Of a stretch of DNA of 64,000 bases, positions 16,678 through 24,508 are shown in pieces. Below the pieces are notes generated by a model. It searched no databases. It saw only the letters and a program-made list of their open reading frames with translations, and was not told the origin of the DNA. The position numbers were made by a program, and so were the translations under genes. Position 1 is the first letter of the stretch. Every line of letters starts with the position of its first letter. Source of the stretch: Bacillota bacterium (lineage in GTDB: Bacteria; Bacillota; Clostridia; Acetivibrionales; DTU013); NCBI GenBank assembly GCA_023411715.1, contig JAEYOM010000014.1, forward strand, positions 1 to 64,000, given 5' to 3'.

Positions 16678-19014
16678 ATGGAGACATCAATTGCGGTCGG
16701 GAAAAGCATTATCAGGAAAGATGCGGTGGATAAGGCCTCGGGCAGGGTCAAATTTACGAACGATGTCATTGTGCCGGGGATCCTGCACGCAAAAATGGTC
16801 ACAAGTAAATATGCCCATGCCGTTATCAGCAGGATCGACGTTTTTGAAGCGGCAAACTCGCCCGGAGTACGCGCAGTTGTTACAGGAGACGACATAAAGG
16901 GCATCCTTACCGGTACATTCGTTGAAGACCGGCCTCCTATAGCGATCGGCAAGGTAAGATATTTCGGGGAGCCTGTCGCAGTCGTTGTCGCCGACAGCGA
17001 ACTTGAGGCCCGCAGGGCCGCTGAGCTCATCAAGCTTGAATACGAACCGCTGCCTGTTCTGAACTCGCCGGGCGAATCGGTAAAGCCGGGGGTGGTATTG
17101 ATACACGAAGGCCTAGGCGATTACAGGCGGGTCAAACAGTGCTTTCCGGAACCGAACACCAATATTGCAAATCATGTAAAGATCAGAAAAGGGGATATGG
17201 CAAAGGGCTGGGCCGAGAGTGAGGTCACAGCCGAAGAAAGCTTTTTTATTCCACAGTCGGACCATATCGCGCTGGAGACAAGGTCAGTCAGGGCAGAGAT
17301 TAAGGCTGACGGGCAGGTGATAATACATACGCCTTCACAGGCGCCATATATAATCAGGAAGAAGTTGGCCCGCCACTTTGGCATCGATAACGGAAAGATC
17401 ACGGTACACACTCCGATGGTCGGCGGTTCCTTCGGCGGTAAAGCCGCGGTGCAGCTTGAGCTTATTGCCTACCTTGCGTCGCGGGCTGTGGACGGAAGAG
17501 AAGTGATCATTACGAATACAAGAGAAGAGGATATGATCAGTTCCCCCTGTCGTATCGGGCTGGAGGCCAGGGTCAAACTCGGGGCCGCCAGGGATGGTAT
17601 GCTCAAGGCTGCCGAAATCACTTACCTGGTCAACTGCGGGGCGTATTCCGATATGGGGGCTGTGATGACGAAATCGATCGCATCCGACTGCACGGGTCCC
17701 TATGACATTGAAAATGTATCATGCGATTCAATGTGCGTTTATACTAACCATACCTATGTAACGTCCTTCAGAGGTTTCGGCCACGCCGAGTACACCGCCG
17801 CGATAGAAAGGACGATGGACAAGCTGGCGGATGCCCTTGGAATGGACCCTCTGGTGCTAAGATACAATAACGCGATAATGCCGGGAGATACCACACCTAC
17901 TCAATCCGAACTGACAAAAAGCAATATTGGCAACCTCCCGGAATGTATAAACAGGCTCAAAGCATTGATAAACTGGGACGAAGGCCGAAGAATCACAATA
18001 AGTGGTACCAGGATCAGGGCAAAAGGAGCAACCTGCTTCTGGAAGACTTCCACAACTCCTCCCGATGCTGCTTCAGGCGCTGTTATCACATTTTCACCCG
18101 ACGGTTATGCGAATCTCAGTATCGGCGCCGTCGAAATCGGACAGGGATCAAAGACAGTTCTCGCTCAAATATTGGCTGAAAAATTGAAACTCGATCCGAA
18201 CAGGATAAACGTTTCAATGGAGGTAAATACACGTGATAACCCGGAGCACTGGAAAACGGTTGCGAGCAGCACGACCTATATGGTCGGGAACGCAGTCGTT
18301 GCAGCCGCGGACGACGTTATCCGGCAGATAAAGGGAACCGCCGCGATAGTTTTGAGATGTTCCCCCGAAGACCTTGAAATTGAGGACGGCAAGGTATTTA
18401 TCAAAAGCGATATGCATAAATACATCGATATAACTGAAGTAATCCATGGCTACAAATATCCCAACGGCAATTCCATAGGCGGACAGGTCATCGGGCGCGG
18501 CAGCTTTATAATGAAGCATTTGGGCGGCATGGACAGGGAAACCGGCAAGGGTGATCCGGGACCGCTCTGGACGGTGGGCGCCGAAGCCGTGGAGGTGGAG
18601 CTTGACATGAAAGACTATACTTACAGGCTTCTTAGGGCGGCATGCGTGATCGATGCCGGAAAGGTGATAAATCCAATGGCGGCAAAATCGGTAACGATGG
18701 GCGGAATGTCCATGGGATTGAGCCTTGCAAGCAGAGAAGCCTTTTTATACGACAACAATGGGATCATGCTGAACCCGAATCTGCGGATGTACAGGACGAT
18801 ACGCTTTGGGCAGAACCCGGAATATCTCGTTGATTTTCTCGAAACGCCTGAGATAGACGGACCGTATGGCGCGCGTGGTCTGGGCGAGCATGGGTTGATT
18901 GGAATGCCGGGCGCCCTTGCAAACTGCCTTTCGGCTGCAATAGATGCCGATCTGGACAGGCTTCCGCTTACTCCTGAATTATTGTGGAGGACAAAGACGG
19001 GGGGGCAGGCATGA
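16678..19014 (+). CDS. molybdenum hydroxylase large subunit (xanthine dehydrogenase/CO-dehydrogenase family)
   Basis: The 778-residue catalytic subunit would hold the molybdopterin cofactor and hydroxylate a purine, aldehyde or other carbon substrate. Visible family motifs are GGSFGGK (cofactor binding), RGFGHAEYT, EIGQGSKT and GARGLGEHG, whose Glu is the likely catalytic base. The N-terminal a/b hammerhead begins IRKDAVDKASGRVKFTNDV. GGAGG lies 8 nt before ATG 16678. The stop overlaps the next gene's start (ATGA), so the subunits are coupled. The substrate cannot be deduced. Confidence 0.9.
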   Translation: METSIAVGKSIIRKDAVDKASGRVKFTNDVIVPGILHAKMVTSKYAHAVISRIDVFEAANSPGVRAVVTGDDIKGILTGTFVEDRPPIAIGKVRYFGEPVAVVVADSELEARRAAELIKLEYEPLPVLNSPGESVKPGVVLIHEGLGDYRRVKQCFPEPNTNIANHVKIRKGDMAKGWAESEVTAEESFFIPQSDHIALETRSVRAEIKADGQVIIHTPSQAPYIIRKKLARHFGIDNGKITVHTPMVGGSFGGKAAVQLELIAYLASRAVDGREVIITNTREEDMISSPCRIGLEARVKLGAARDGMLKAAEITYLVNCGAYSDMGAVMTKSIASDCTGPYDIENVSCDSMCVYTNHTYVTSFRGFGHAEYTAAIERTMDKLADALGMDPLVLRYNNAIMPGDTTPTQSELTKSNIGNLPECINRLKALINWDEGRRITISGTRIRAKGATCFWKTSTTPPDAASGAVITFSPDGYANLSIGAVEIGQGSKTVLAQILAEKLKLDPNRINVSMEVNTRDNPEHWKTVASSTTYMVGNAVVAAADDVIRQIKGTAAIVLRCSPEDLEIEDGKVFIKSDMHKYIDITEVIHGYKYPNGNSIGGQVIGRGSFIMKHLGGMDRETGKGDPGPLWTVGAEAVEVELDMKDYTYRLLRAACVIDAGKVINPMAAKSVTMGGMSMGLSLASREAFLYDNNGIMLNPNLRMYRTIRFGQNPEYLVDFLETPEIDGPYGARGLGEHGLIGMPGALANCLSAAIDADLDRLPLTPELLWRTKTGGQA

Positions 19015-19853
19015 TATCTTTCGACTTTGATTATTACAGGCCCGATTCGGTCAAAGAGGCTGCAGATATTTACAGCACACTGGCTGGACAGGGCAGTAAA
19101 GCTATATATTACGCCGGCGGGACGGAGATCATAAGCCGCGCGAGGACTAACCGGATGCGCTTCGACTCGGTGATCGACATAAAGAGTATTTCCGAATGCC
19201 GCCAATGCGGATACCAGGGCGATAAGCTGGTCATAGGCGCCGCTGTAACTCTAACAAAAATATCCGATTCAGGGTTATTCCCGCTCCTGGGCGAGTGCTG
19301 CCGCAGATCGGCCGATCATACGGCGCGCGACAGGATCACCCTCGGAGGTAATATCTGCAGCAGTATGCCGTATAAAGAGGCATTGCTGCCTTTATTGCTG
19401 TGCGATTGCGAAGCGGTGACCGCAGGCAGCAGAGGCGTGAAGACCAGGCCTCTCACAACGGTCTTCGATAAGGAACTGAAGCTCGATGACGGTGAATTTC
19501 TGGTCCAGGTAAAAATCGACAGGAGCTATACCGGGTTACCGTATGCAAGTATTAAAAAGACCGGACAGGACAAGGTCGACTACCCGCTTTTTACAGTAAC
19601 GATGATCAGGAAGGACGAACGTATAAGGGCTGCTTTCAGCGGATTGTGCCAATATCCCTTCAGACTTCCGACGATAGAGGATCATCTCAATAACAGCTCG
19701 ACTGCTCTCAAGGATAGGATCGATAGGGTTTTCAGCAGTTTACCCGCGCCGGTGCTTGACGATATTCTCGGTTCGTCCGGGTATCGCGAATTCGTGGCGA
19801 GGAATGCCGTTGAAGAGGCGATGACTATACTCGGGGCCTGTAGAAAGGAGTAA
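19011..19853 (+). CDS. molybdenum hydroxylase FAD-binding subunit
   Basis: The 280-residue subunit transfers electrons from the iron-sulfur centres to FAD. FAD-binding motifs are visible as YYAGGTEII near residue 37 and TLGGNICSS near 105. ATG 19011 overlaps the stop of the large-subunit gene by 4 bases. The 2Fe-2S subunit gene follows after 6 nt. The order large-FAD-small is one of the standard arrangements of this family. Confidence 0.9.
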   Translation: MISFDFDYYRPDSVKEAADIYSTLAGQGSKAIYYAGGTEIISRARTNRMRFDSVIDIKSISECRQCGYQGDKLVIGAAVTLTKISDSGLFPLLGECCRRSADHTARDRITLGGNICSSMPYKEALLPLLLCDCEAVTAGSRGVKTRPLTTVFDKELKLDDGEFLVQVKIDRSYTGLPYASIKKTGQDKVDYPLFTVTMIRKDERIRAAFSGLCQYPFRLPTIEDHLNNSSTALKDRIDRVFSSLPAPVLDDILGSSGYREFVARNAVEEAMTILGACRKE

Positions 19854-19859
19854 GGGGCG

Positions 19860-20327
19860 ATGCTTGAGTTAAAGGGCAGAGGTATTATCGATATCAATGT
19901 CAACGGCAGTAAAAAGAGCGTTACCGTCAGGCCCGCCGACACGCTTTTATATGTATTGCGCGAGCAGCTCGGACTGACCGGCGCTAAAAATGGCTGCGGA
20001 AACGGTGACTGCGACGCGTGTACGGTGCTGATGGACGGATGGCCGGTGAAGGCCTGCCTGGTGCTCGCCGTCGAAGCTATAGGGACGAATATAACTACAA
20101 TAGAGGGGTTGGTTGACACACCCATTCAGAAGGAGTTTATCGACAGATTTGCCATACAGTGCGGCTACTGTACTCCCGGAATGATAATGAACAGCCATGC
20201 TCTGATTAGCATCTATCCGGATGCGACCGACGAGGTAATTGAAGAATGGCTCGAATCTAATATCTGCAGGTGTACGGGCTACCAGGAGATATGTGAAGCG
20301 GTTAAGTCGGTTTTGGGAAGGATCTGA
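19860..20327 (+). CDS. molybdenum hydroxylase 2Fe-2S subunit
   Basis: This 155-residue two-domain ferredoxin has an N-terminal plant-type 2Fe-2S site (NGCGNGDCDACTVLMDG) and a C-terminal helical 2Fe-2S site (QCGYCTPGMIM and ICRCTGYQEI). It passes electrons from the molybdenum centre to the FAD subunit. GGAGTAAGGGG lies before ATG 19860, immediately after the FAD subunit gene. Confidence 0.93.
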   Translation: MLELKGRGIIDINVNGSKKSVTVRPADTLLYVLREQLGLTGAKNGCGNGDCDACTVLMDGWPVKACLVLAVEAIGTNITTIEGLVDTPIQKEFIDRFAIQCGYCTPGMIMNSHALISIYPDATDEVIEEWLESNICRCTGYQEICEAVKSVLGRI

Positions 20328-20415
20328 CGCTGTACAGTGTGTCAGTTGAAATATTGCCGGTTCCGCGCGCATAGAATAGTATAGTTTTTATCTGTATGAA
20401 AAGGCAGGGCCATTT

Positions 20416-21276
20416 ATGAAGAAGTATTTGAGCTGCATTATTTTCTGGGGCGCCTTCTGGGGCCTGACCGAGGCTACTCTCGGGTACGTCTTGCACTCGC
20501 TCTCACTGGGCATTGGCTGGGTTCTCTGGTTCCCGCTCGCATTCTATTTTATCAGCAGCGTTTACAGGAGGACAAACAGCCTTTCTTCAGTCATATTTAC
20601 CTCCTTTCTGGCAGCCGCAGTAAAAACGATTGATTTCATAATGCCCACGAGCCCGGACAAGATTATCAACCCGGCAGTTTCAATAATTCTCGAAGGTTTT
20701 GCGGTATTCGTCCTGTTCAGACTGGTCTCCGGGAGGTCCGGGAGGCAAGACGCCCACCGGCCCGGATATCTGCGAATATTATCCGTCAGTGCAGGCTGGA
20801 GGCTGCTGTACGTAGCATATATGCTGCTGATGCCGGCGAGCTATGCCGCTATATCGCCATTGCGGTCAGCATCAGCCCTGTTGAACTTTTTGCTCGTTGG
20901 AAGCTTGGCGAACTCCCTGATTATTTACGTGTTTATGAGAGTATCTGAATTGGCCGGTAAAAAGACAGAGCGATCGGCGGGGCAAGCAGCAGAGCAAGGG
21001 ACAGAGCGAATAGGGGTTGTGAGAAATATAGGGCGACCGGCGGAGCAAAGGGCAGAACGATCGGCGGGGCAAGCAGCAGAACAAGGAACAGAGCCATCGG
21101 TGGGGCAAGCAGCAGAACAAGGGACAGAGCGAATAGGGGCTGTGAGAAATATAGGGCGACCGGTTGTCAGCATTGTGAAGCGCTTGAAGGTAAACATTGC
21201 ATTGAACAGCGTACTGGAGATCGCAATCTCCTGTCTGATGCTTGCAGCCGCCTTACTGGCTCAATGGGCTTTGTAA
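20416..21276 (+). CDS. membrane protein with tandem-repeat insertion in the molybdenum hydroxylase cluster
   Basis: The 286-residue protein has about five hydrophobic helices in its first 180 residues (GAFWGLTEATLGYVLHSL, then GIGWVLWFPLAFYFISSVY), reminiscent of small integral membrane transport components, but I do not recognise the family. Residues about 185-250 are a hydrophilic insert of repeated RSAGQAAEQGTER/IGVVRNIGRP units. A last hydrophobic helix follows. Its 3' end nearly touches the MocA-like gene, so a role in cofactor supply or substrate uptake is possible but unproven. Confidence 0.6.
   Translation: MKKYLSCIIFWGAFWGLTEATLGYVLHSLSLGIGWVLWFPLAFYFISSVYRRTNSLSSVIFTSFLAAAVKTIDFIMPTSPDKIINPAVSIILEGFAVFVLFRLVSGRSGRQDAHRPGYLRILSVSAGWRLLYVAYMLLMPASYAAISPLRSASALLNFLLVGSLANSLIIYVFMRVSELAGKKTERSAGQAAEQGTERIGVVRNIGRPAEQRAERSAGQAAEQGTEPSVGQAAEQGTERIGAVRNIGRPVVSIVKRLKVNIALNSVLEIAISCLMLAAALLAQWAL
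20965..21162 (+). repeat. in-frame tandem repeats, about 36 bp and a longer compound unit
   Basis: Near-identical copies of a segment containing CGATCGGCGGGGCAAGCAG occur around 20967 and 21057, with a variant (CCATCGGTGGGGCAAGCAG) around 21090. A second unit (GAGAAATATAGGGCGACCGG) occurs twice. All keep the reading frame of the membrane protein, and their high identity suggests recent expansion. Confidence 0.85.
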
Positions 21277-21277
21277 A

Positions 21278-21922
21278 GTGATACAGGCACAAGCGGATGG
21301 ATATTCGAACAATAATAAAGCGTCGCTTCCCGGCGTCGATGGTATCATCCTGGCCGCGGGCTTCTCGAGCAGGGCGGGGGCTTACAAAATGACCCTGGAC
21401 ATAGGCGGCAAGACGATGCTTGAGAGATGTATCGAAGCTATGTACGATGTATGCACAAGACTCATAATTGTCGGCGGTTACGGGGTTTCTGCCATTCTGC
21501 CGGTGGTAGCGGGATATTCCAGGGCTGAATTAGTTCTGAACGAAAGATTCGGGGACGGAATGTTCGGCTCTGTCAGGAAAGGCCTCGAGCATGTCAGAGC
21601 CGGACGCTTTTTTCTGACTCCCGGCGATTATCCTTTGATAAGCCGCGAAGTATATAAAAGCATGCTGAATATCGTAGGAGACATCGTCATCCCTTGCTGC
21701 AAAGGTGAAACCGGTCATCCTGTGCTAATGAAGAGCAGCCTCATCGGTGAGATTCTTTCTGACCCCGGATACTGCAGCCTGAGGGACTTCATTGAATCCA
21801 GGGGCTTTAAAAAAATCGAGGTTGAGGATGAAGGCATACTTGCAGATGTCGATACGATGCAGGACTATTTTAGTATCTGCGGTAAATTTGCGAAACCTGT
21901 CACAGGCACTGTTCAGGGGTGA
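21278..21922 (+). CDS. MocA/MobA-like molybdenum cofactor nucleotidyltransferase
   Basis: The protein has the nucleotidyltransferase signature GIILAAGFSSRAGAYKM and GDGMFGSVRKGL, then LTPGDYPLI (metal-binding Asp), GHPVL and DVDTMQDY. This is the pattern of CTP:molybdopterin cytidylyltransferases that load the cofactor of xanthine-dehydrogenase-type enzymes, in keeping with its place in the cluster. The start is uncertain: GTG 21278 lies 1 nt after the previous stop, and an in-frame TTG at 21242 would overlap that gene. The stop codon lies inside the first unit of a 24-bp tandem repeat. Confidence 0.85.
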   Translation: MIQAQADGYSNNNKASLPGVDGIILAAGFSSRAGAYKMTLDIGGKTMLERCIEAMYDVCTRLIIVGGYGVSAILPVVAGYSRAELVLNERFGDGMFGSVRKGLEHVRAGRFFLTPGDYPLISREVYKSMLNIVGDIVIPCCKGETGHPVLMKSSLIGEILSDPGYCSLRDFIESRGFKKIEVEDEGILADVDTMQDYFSICGKFAKPVTGTVQG

Positions 21923-22129
21923 TTAGTTTTGGCTGTCCAGGGGTGAACAGTTTTGGCTGCTCAGGGGTGAGCAGTATTGGTTATTCGTGGGTGAGCAGTT
22001 TTGGTTATTCAGGGGTGAGCAGTTTTGGCTGTTTAGGGGTGAACAGTTTTGGCTGCTCAGGGGTGAACAGTTTTGGCTGTTCAGGGGTGAGCAGTATTTG
22101 CTGTTCAGGGGTGATTAGTTTTGTCTGAG
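21914..22129 (+). repeat. nine tandem 24-bp repeats carrying a ribosome binding site and TTG start
   Basis: There are nine contiguous 24-bp units (21914, 21938, 21962 ... 22106) of the form CAGGGGTGA-N6-TTTGGCTGTT. The first unit contains the stop of the MocA-like gene (TGA 21920-21922). The last unit supplies AGGGGTGA and the TTG start (22121) of the next gene. The array appears to be an amplified intergenic translation-initiation segment. It is also open in one frame for about 69 codons, which I regard as a by-product of the 24-bp (3n) length. Confidence 0.9.
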
Positions 22130-22624
22130 GATGGCGGGCAGGCATACGTTCACATTGTGACGGGGGAAGTGGATTCGGGGAAAACCGCCCGTCTTTTGTC
22201 AATATACAGGGAACTCGGCTCCGGAGATGGCTTTATAAATGCAAAGATATACAGGGATGACCATTTTATCGGCCAAAGGATAATACGGCTTTCCACAGGT
22301 GAAAGTGAAATTTTTTCTGCAATATGTGAATTTACCCCTCCGGACTGGGACGAAATATATAAATACGGCAATTTCAGCTTTTCAGGAAAGGGGCAGGCAT
22401 TTGCCCGCAATATTACATCCGGTATCATCGCAAAGGGGACCGACCCTGTATTCATAGATGAGATCGGACCTTTGGAACTCCAGAAACAAGGCCTTTGTGA
22501 TATTTTATCAATGCTCCTCCGCACAAAAAACGAAATCTACGCTGTGATCAGAAAAAGCTGCATCAACAGTGTCTTGAAAGAGTTCGGCATAATGAGGTAC
22601 GATATTATCCCTCCGGATCATTGA
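22121..22624 (+). CDS. P-loop NTPase (THEP1-like nucleotide triphosphatase)
   Basis: The 167-residue protein has Walker A GEVDSGKT near residue 16 and Walker B as VFIDEIGPLELQ, a combination typical of small THEP1/NTPase_1-type nucleoside triphosphatases. Related genes accompany molybdenum hydroxylase clusters, where a cofactor-maturation role is guessed, not shown. TTG 22121 is the only suitable start. Its ribosome binding site is provided by the last copy of the 24-bp repeat. Confidence 0.75.
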   Translation: MSEDGGQAYVHIVTGEVDSGKTARLLSIYRELGSGDGFINAKIYRDDHFIGQRIIRLSTGESEIFSAICEFTPPDWDEIYKYGNFSFSGKGQAFARNITSGIIAKGTDPVFIDEIGPLELQKQGLCDILSMLLRTKNEIYAVIRKSCINSVLKEFGIMRYDIIPPDH

Positions 22625-22805
22625 GCTGTTTCAGGTATTTGAGCCTGCCGTTCAGGAAAGTCAAATGCCTTCCCGCATCGGCGACCATTTTATCGTATTG
22701 CTCCTTGGTCTTCTGATCCACATCCAGATTCGCCATTACAGAATAGCTGCCTTTTGCATCCTCCGACGATATTATGCATTTTTTTAAAAAATACTGTTCG
22801 GACAA
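22605..22805 (-). CDS. small hypothetical protein (66 aa)
   Basis: The 66-residue protein (MSEQYFLKKCIISSEDAKG ... DVDQKTKEQYDKMVADAG) starts with TTG 22805, with GGAGG 8 nt upstream on the minus strand. It contains a charged helical segment and no known domain. Its last 20 bases overlap the end of the convergent NTPase gene. It lies downstream of the glycosylase gene on the same strand. Function unknown. Confidence 0.6.
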   Translation of the reverse strand: MSEQYFLKKCIISSEDAKGSYSVMANLDVDQKTKEQYDKMVADAGRHLTFLNGRLKYLKQLNDPEG

Positions 22806-22850
22806 TCATTTCACCTCCAGCCTTCAAAAGCTATTATTTCTGCCTGCTCC

Positions 22851-22893
22851 TTTCCTTTCCTTTCCTTTCCTTTTCTTTTCTTTCCTCTCCTCT
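22851..22893. repeat. CCTTT-type polypyrimidine tract
   Basis: About 43 nt of (CCTTT)n-like sequence on the plus strand lie between the small protein gene and the glycosylase gene, touching the glycosylase stop codon. The minus strand is a purine (AAAGG) run. Confidence 0.9.
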
Positions 22894-23485
22894 ATTGCAA
22901 ATTTCTGCTCACTGTGCTGGAATAGCGCCCGGCGACCATTTGCCAATCCTTCAGGAATTGAGCCTTCAGGTTCGGCCTTCGTTTGATGGCGAGCGGATGA
23001 TACGTAACGGCTGTGGGCAAACCTTTTACATCATGCCAAACGCCTCTAAGATTCTTTACCTCTGCCTCCATATCCCCGAAATACCACTGCACGGCAGTGT
23101 TGCCGAGGCAAAAGACCAATACCGGCTTTTGCCGGTCCAATTGCTGTGCCAGGTAAGCAATGCAGGTGCTGCGTGCACTTTCCTTGTCATAACGTCGGAC
23201 AGGGCGGCATTTCAAAATATAGGTCACATACATATCCTCCGCTCCCAAGCCCGCTTCATACGCTGCTTCCTGCAATTTCTGCCTTGCCCCGCAGACAAAG
23301 GAGTTTCCTTCTTTGTCCTCCCTGGCGCCGGGGTTGTCCAGGATCACAGCGATCGGAGCCTCCGGATTGCCTTCGCCCCATATTATTCTTGTCCTATGCC
23401 GGCATAATCCGCATTTCCGGCAATTCAGCACCTCGGCCGGGGCCGTGTCCTCCGGCCATAATACCGGCGTGAAGCCCGGTTTCAT
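22892..23485 (-). CDS. uracil-DNA glycosylase family protein (family 4-like)
   Basis: The 197-residue protein has a Cys cluster at the N-terminus (CRKCGLC, residues about 22-28) and further Cys residues (KCRPV, near 113), consistent with the 4Fe-4S cluster of family-4 uracil-DNA glycosylases. The pattern IWGEGNPEAPIAVILDNPG followed by GNSFVCGARQKL is the substrate-binding region, and TYHPLAIKRRP is the C-terminal intercalation motif (usually HPS). It would remove uracil from DNA. The motif residues deviate from the commonest form (DNPG in place of EAPG), so the precise base specificity is uncertain. Confidence 0.8.
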   Translation of the reverse strand: MKPGFTPVLWPEDTAPAEVLNCRKCGLCRHRTRIIWGEGNPEAPIAVILDNPGAREDKEGNSFVCGARQKLQEAAYEAGLGAEDMYVTYILKCRPVRRYDKESARSTCIAYLAQQLDRQKPVLVFCLGNTAVQWYFGDMEAEVKNLRGVWHDVKGLPTAVTYHPLAIKRRPNLKAQFLKDWQMVAGRYSSTVSRNLQ

Positions 23486-23735
23486 ATGTTTCGCCTCTTA
23501 ACACGTTTTACTTTACTGTACATATTGATATTTCATTTTGCTGCAACAAGTCACCTATAAGCTGAAATCGACTTTTTGCAGTGCAATCATATTTTGGCTT
23601 ATCGCAGGATATTTATTAGCGAAGGTGCTGTAATTGCAATCAAAATATAGAATTATTTTTTAGGATATTGTTTTTCATAATGTAAAGAATATTAGTGTCC
23701 GAAAGGATAAAATATTTCAGGAGGGGCGGTGCTTT

Positions 23736-23936
23736 ATGGCAAACAACGAAAAACTGGTACCAAAAGCAGAGGACGCACTGGATAAGCTGAAATATGAAGT
23801 TGCCTCCGAGGAAGGTGTCGGGCTCAAACATGGCGATAACGGCGATATAACTGCCAGGGACGCAGGCAAGATAGGGGGCAACATGGTCAGAAAGATGATC
23901 AAATTTGCCGAGAAGAACATGAAGGACTCGGACTAA
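23736..23936 (+). CDS. alpha/beta-type small acid-soluble spore protein
   Basis: This 66-residue protein coats and protects DNA in the dormant spore. The family core is plain: LDKLKYEVASEEGV, with the Glu-Val-Ala germination-protease site region, and ITARDAGKIGGNMVRKMI. AGGAGGGG lies 8 nt before ATG 23736, and a strong terminator follows the stop. Expression in the forespore under sigma-G is expected from the family; I could not define a convincing sigma-G promoter in 23486-23735, which otherwise shows no gene. Confidence 0.93.
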   Translation: MANNEKLVPKAEDALDKLKYEVASEEGVGLKHGDNGDITARDAGKIGGNMVRKMIKFAEKNMKDSD

Positions 23937-23957
23937 GGCCCGCCAGGGCCTTTTTTT
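23937..23957 (+). terminator. intrinsic terminator of spore protein gene
   Basis: GGCCC (23937-23941) and GGGCC (23946-23950) form a short GC hairpin directly after the stop codon, followed by TTTTTTT. Confidence 0.9.
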
Positions 23958-24141
23958 ATCCGTTTTGCATCGACCAGGATGCCTCGATCCATACCATATC
24001 TAATTATGAAGGCCACAAATGCCGGATAAAATTCTGAAAATGTTTGTTTTGATAGCTGCAAACATCCGGGCTAGAATTGAGGTGTCGAAATTGACTGATT
24101 CGACGTCGGGAAAGTTTAGGAGCAAAAGGCGGAGGAAGTTC

Positions 24142-24423
24142 ATGTTAAATTGTGAATATTGCGATTATTTAGAAAATGCAAGCGAGGGATGCTATGGATC
24201 GGGCATGAAAAATAATGCTTCCTGCAAACTTTCGGAGCATATTTTTATCGAGGGTGAGATGGAAAGTGAAACGGAATATCCCTGCAGGGATATTTCATAT
24301 CAGGATTACCTGAACAGGAGCGAGGCTCATACAATCAAATCAGCCTTTAATCGGGACAGGAGGAACCTGCATATAAAGAAGGGCAGGATTCCGGCCGGGA
24401 GAAGGCTGCCAATAGCCGGATGA
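24142..24423 (+). CDS. small cysteine-containing hypothetical protein (93 aa)
   Basis: The protein begins MLNCEYCDYLENASEGCYG and continues with Cys-containing segments (NNASCKLSEH, EYPCRDISYQDYL), five Cys in the first 60 residues, suggesting metal or disulfide binding. The C-terminus is basic. ATG 24142 has GGAGGAAG just upstream. An in-frame ATG at 24019 has no ribosome binding site and would add an unconvincing lead. Function unknown. Confidence 0.6.
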   Translation: MLNCEYCDYLENASEGCYGSGMKNNASCKLSEHIFIEGEMESETEYPCRDISYQDYLNRSEAHTIKSAFNRDRRNLHIKKGRIPAGRRLPIAG

Positions 24424-24508
24424 AACAATATCTACAGCTTCTAAAGAACAGGATCATTATTGCGGTAGATATTAAATAAACAATAAAAAATAAAAGGAGG
24501 ACAAAGTA

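Noticed and set aside
21919..22128. Open frame through the 24-bp repeats as a Ser/Gly/Cys-rich protein
   Set aside because: It exists because the repeat length is a multiple of three; it overlaps both neighbouring genes and has no independent coding signal.
22851..22893. Polypyrimidine tract as a functional triplex or regulatory element
   Set aside because: A simple CCTTT slippage repeat between two gene ends explains it; nothing else supports a function.
23640..23735. Sigma-G promoter for the spore protein gene
   Set aside because: CATAATG is present but no matching -35 at a proper distance could be found.
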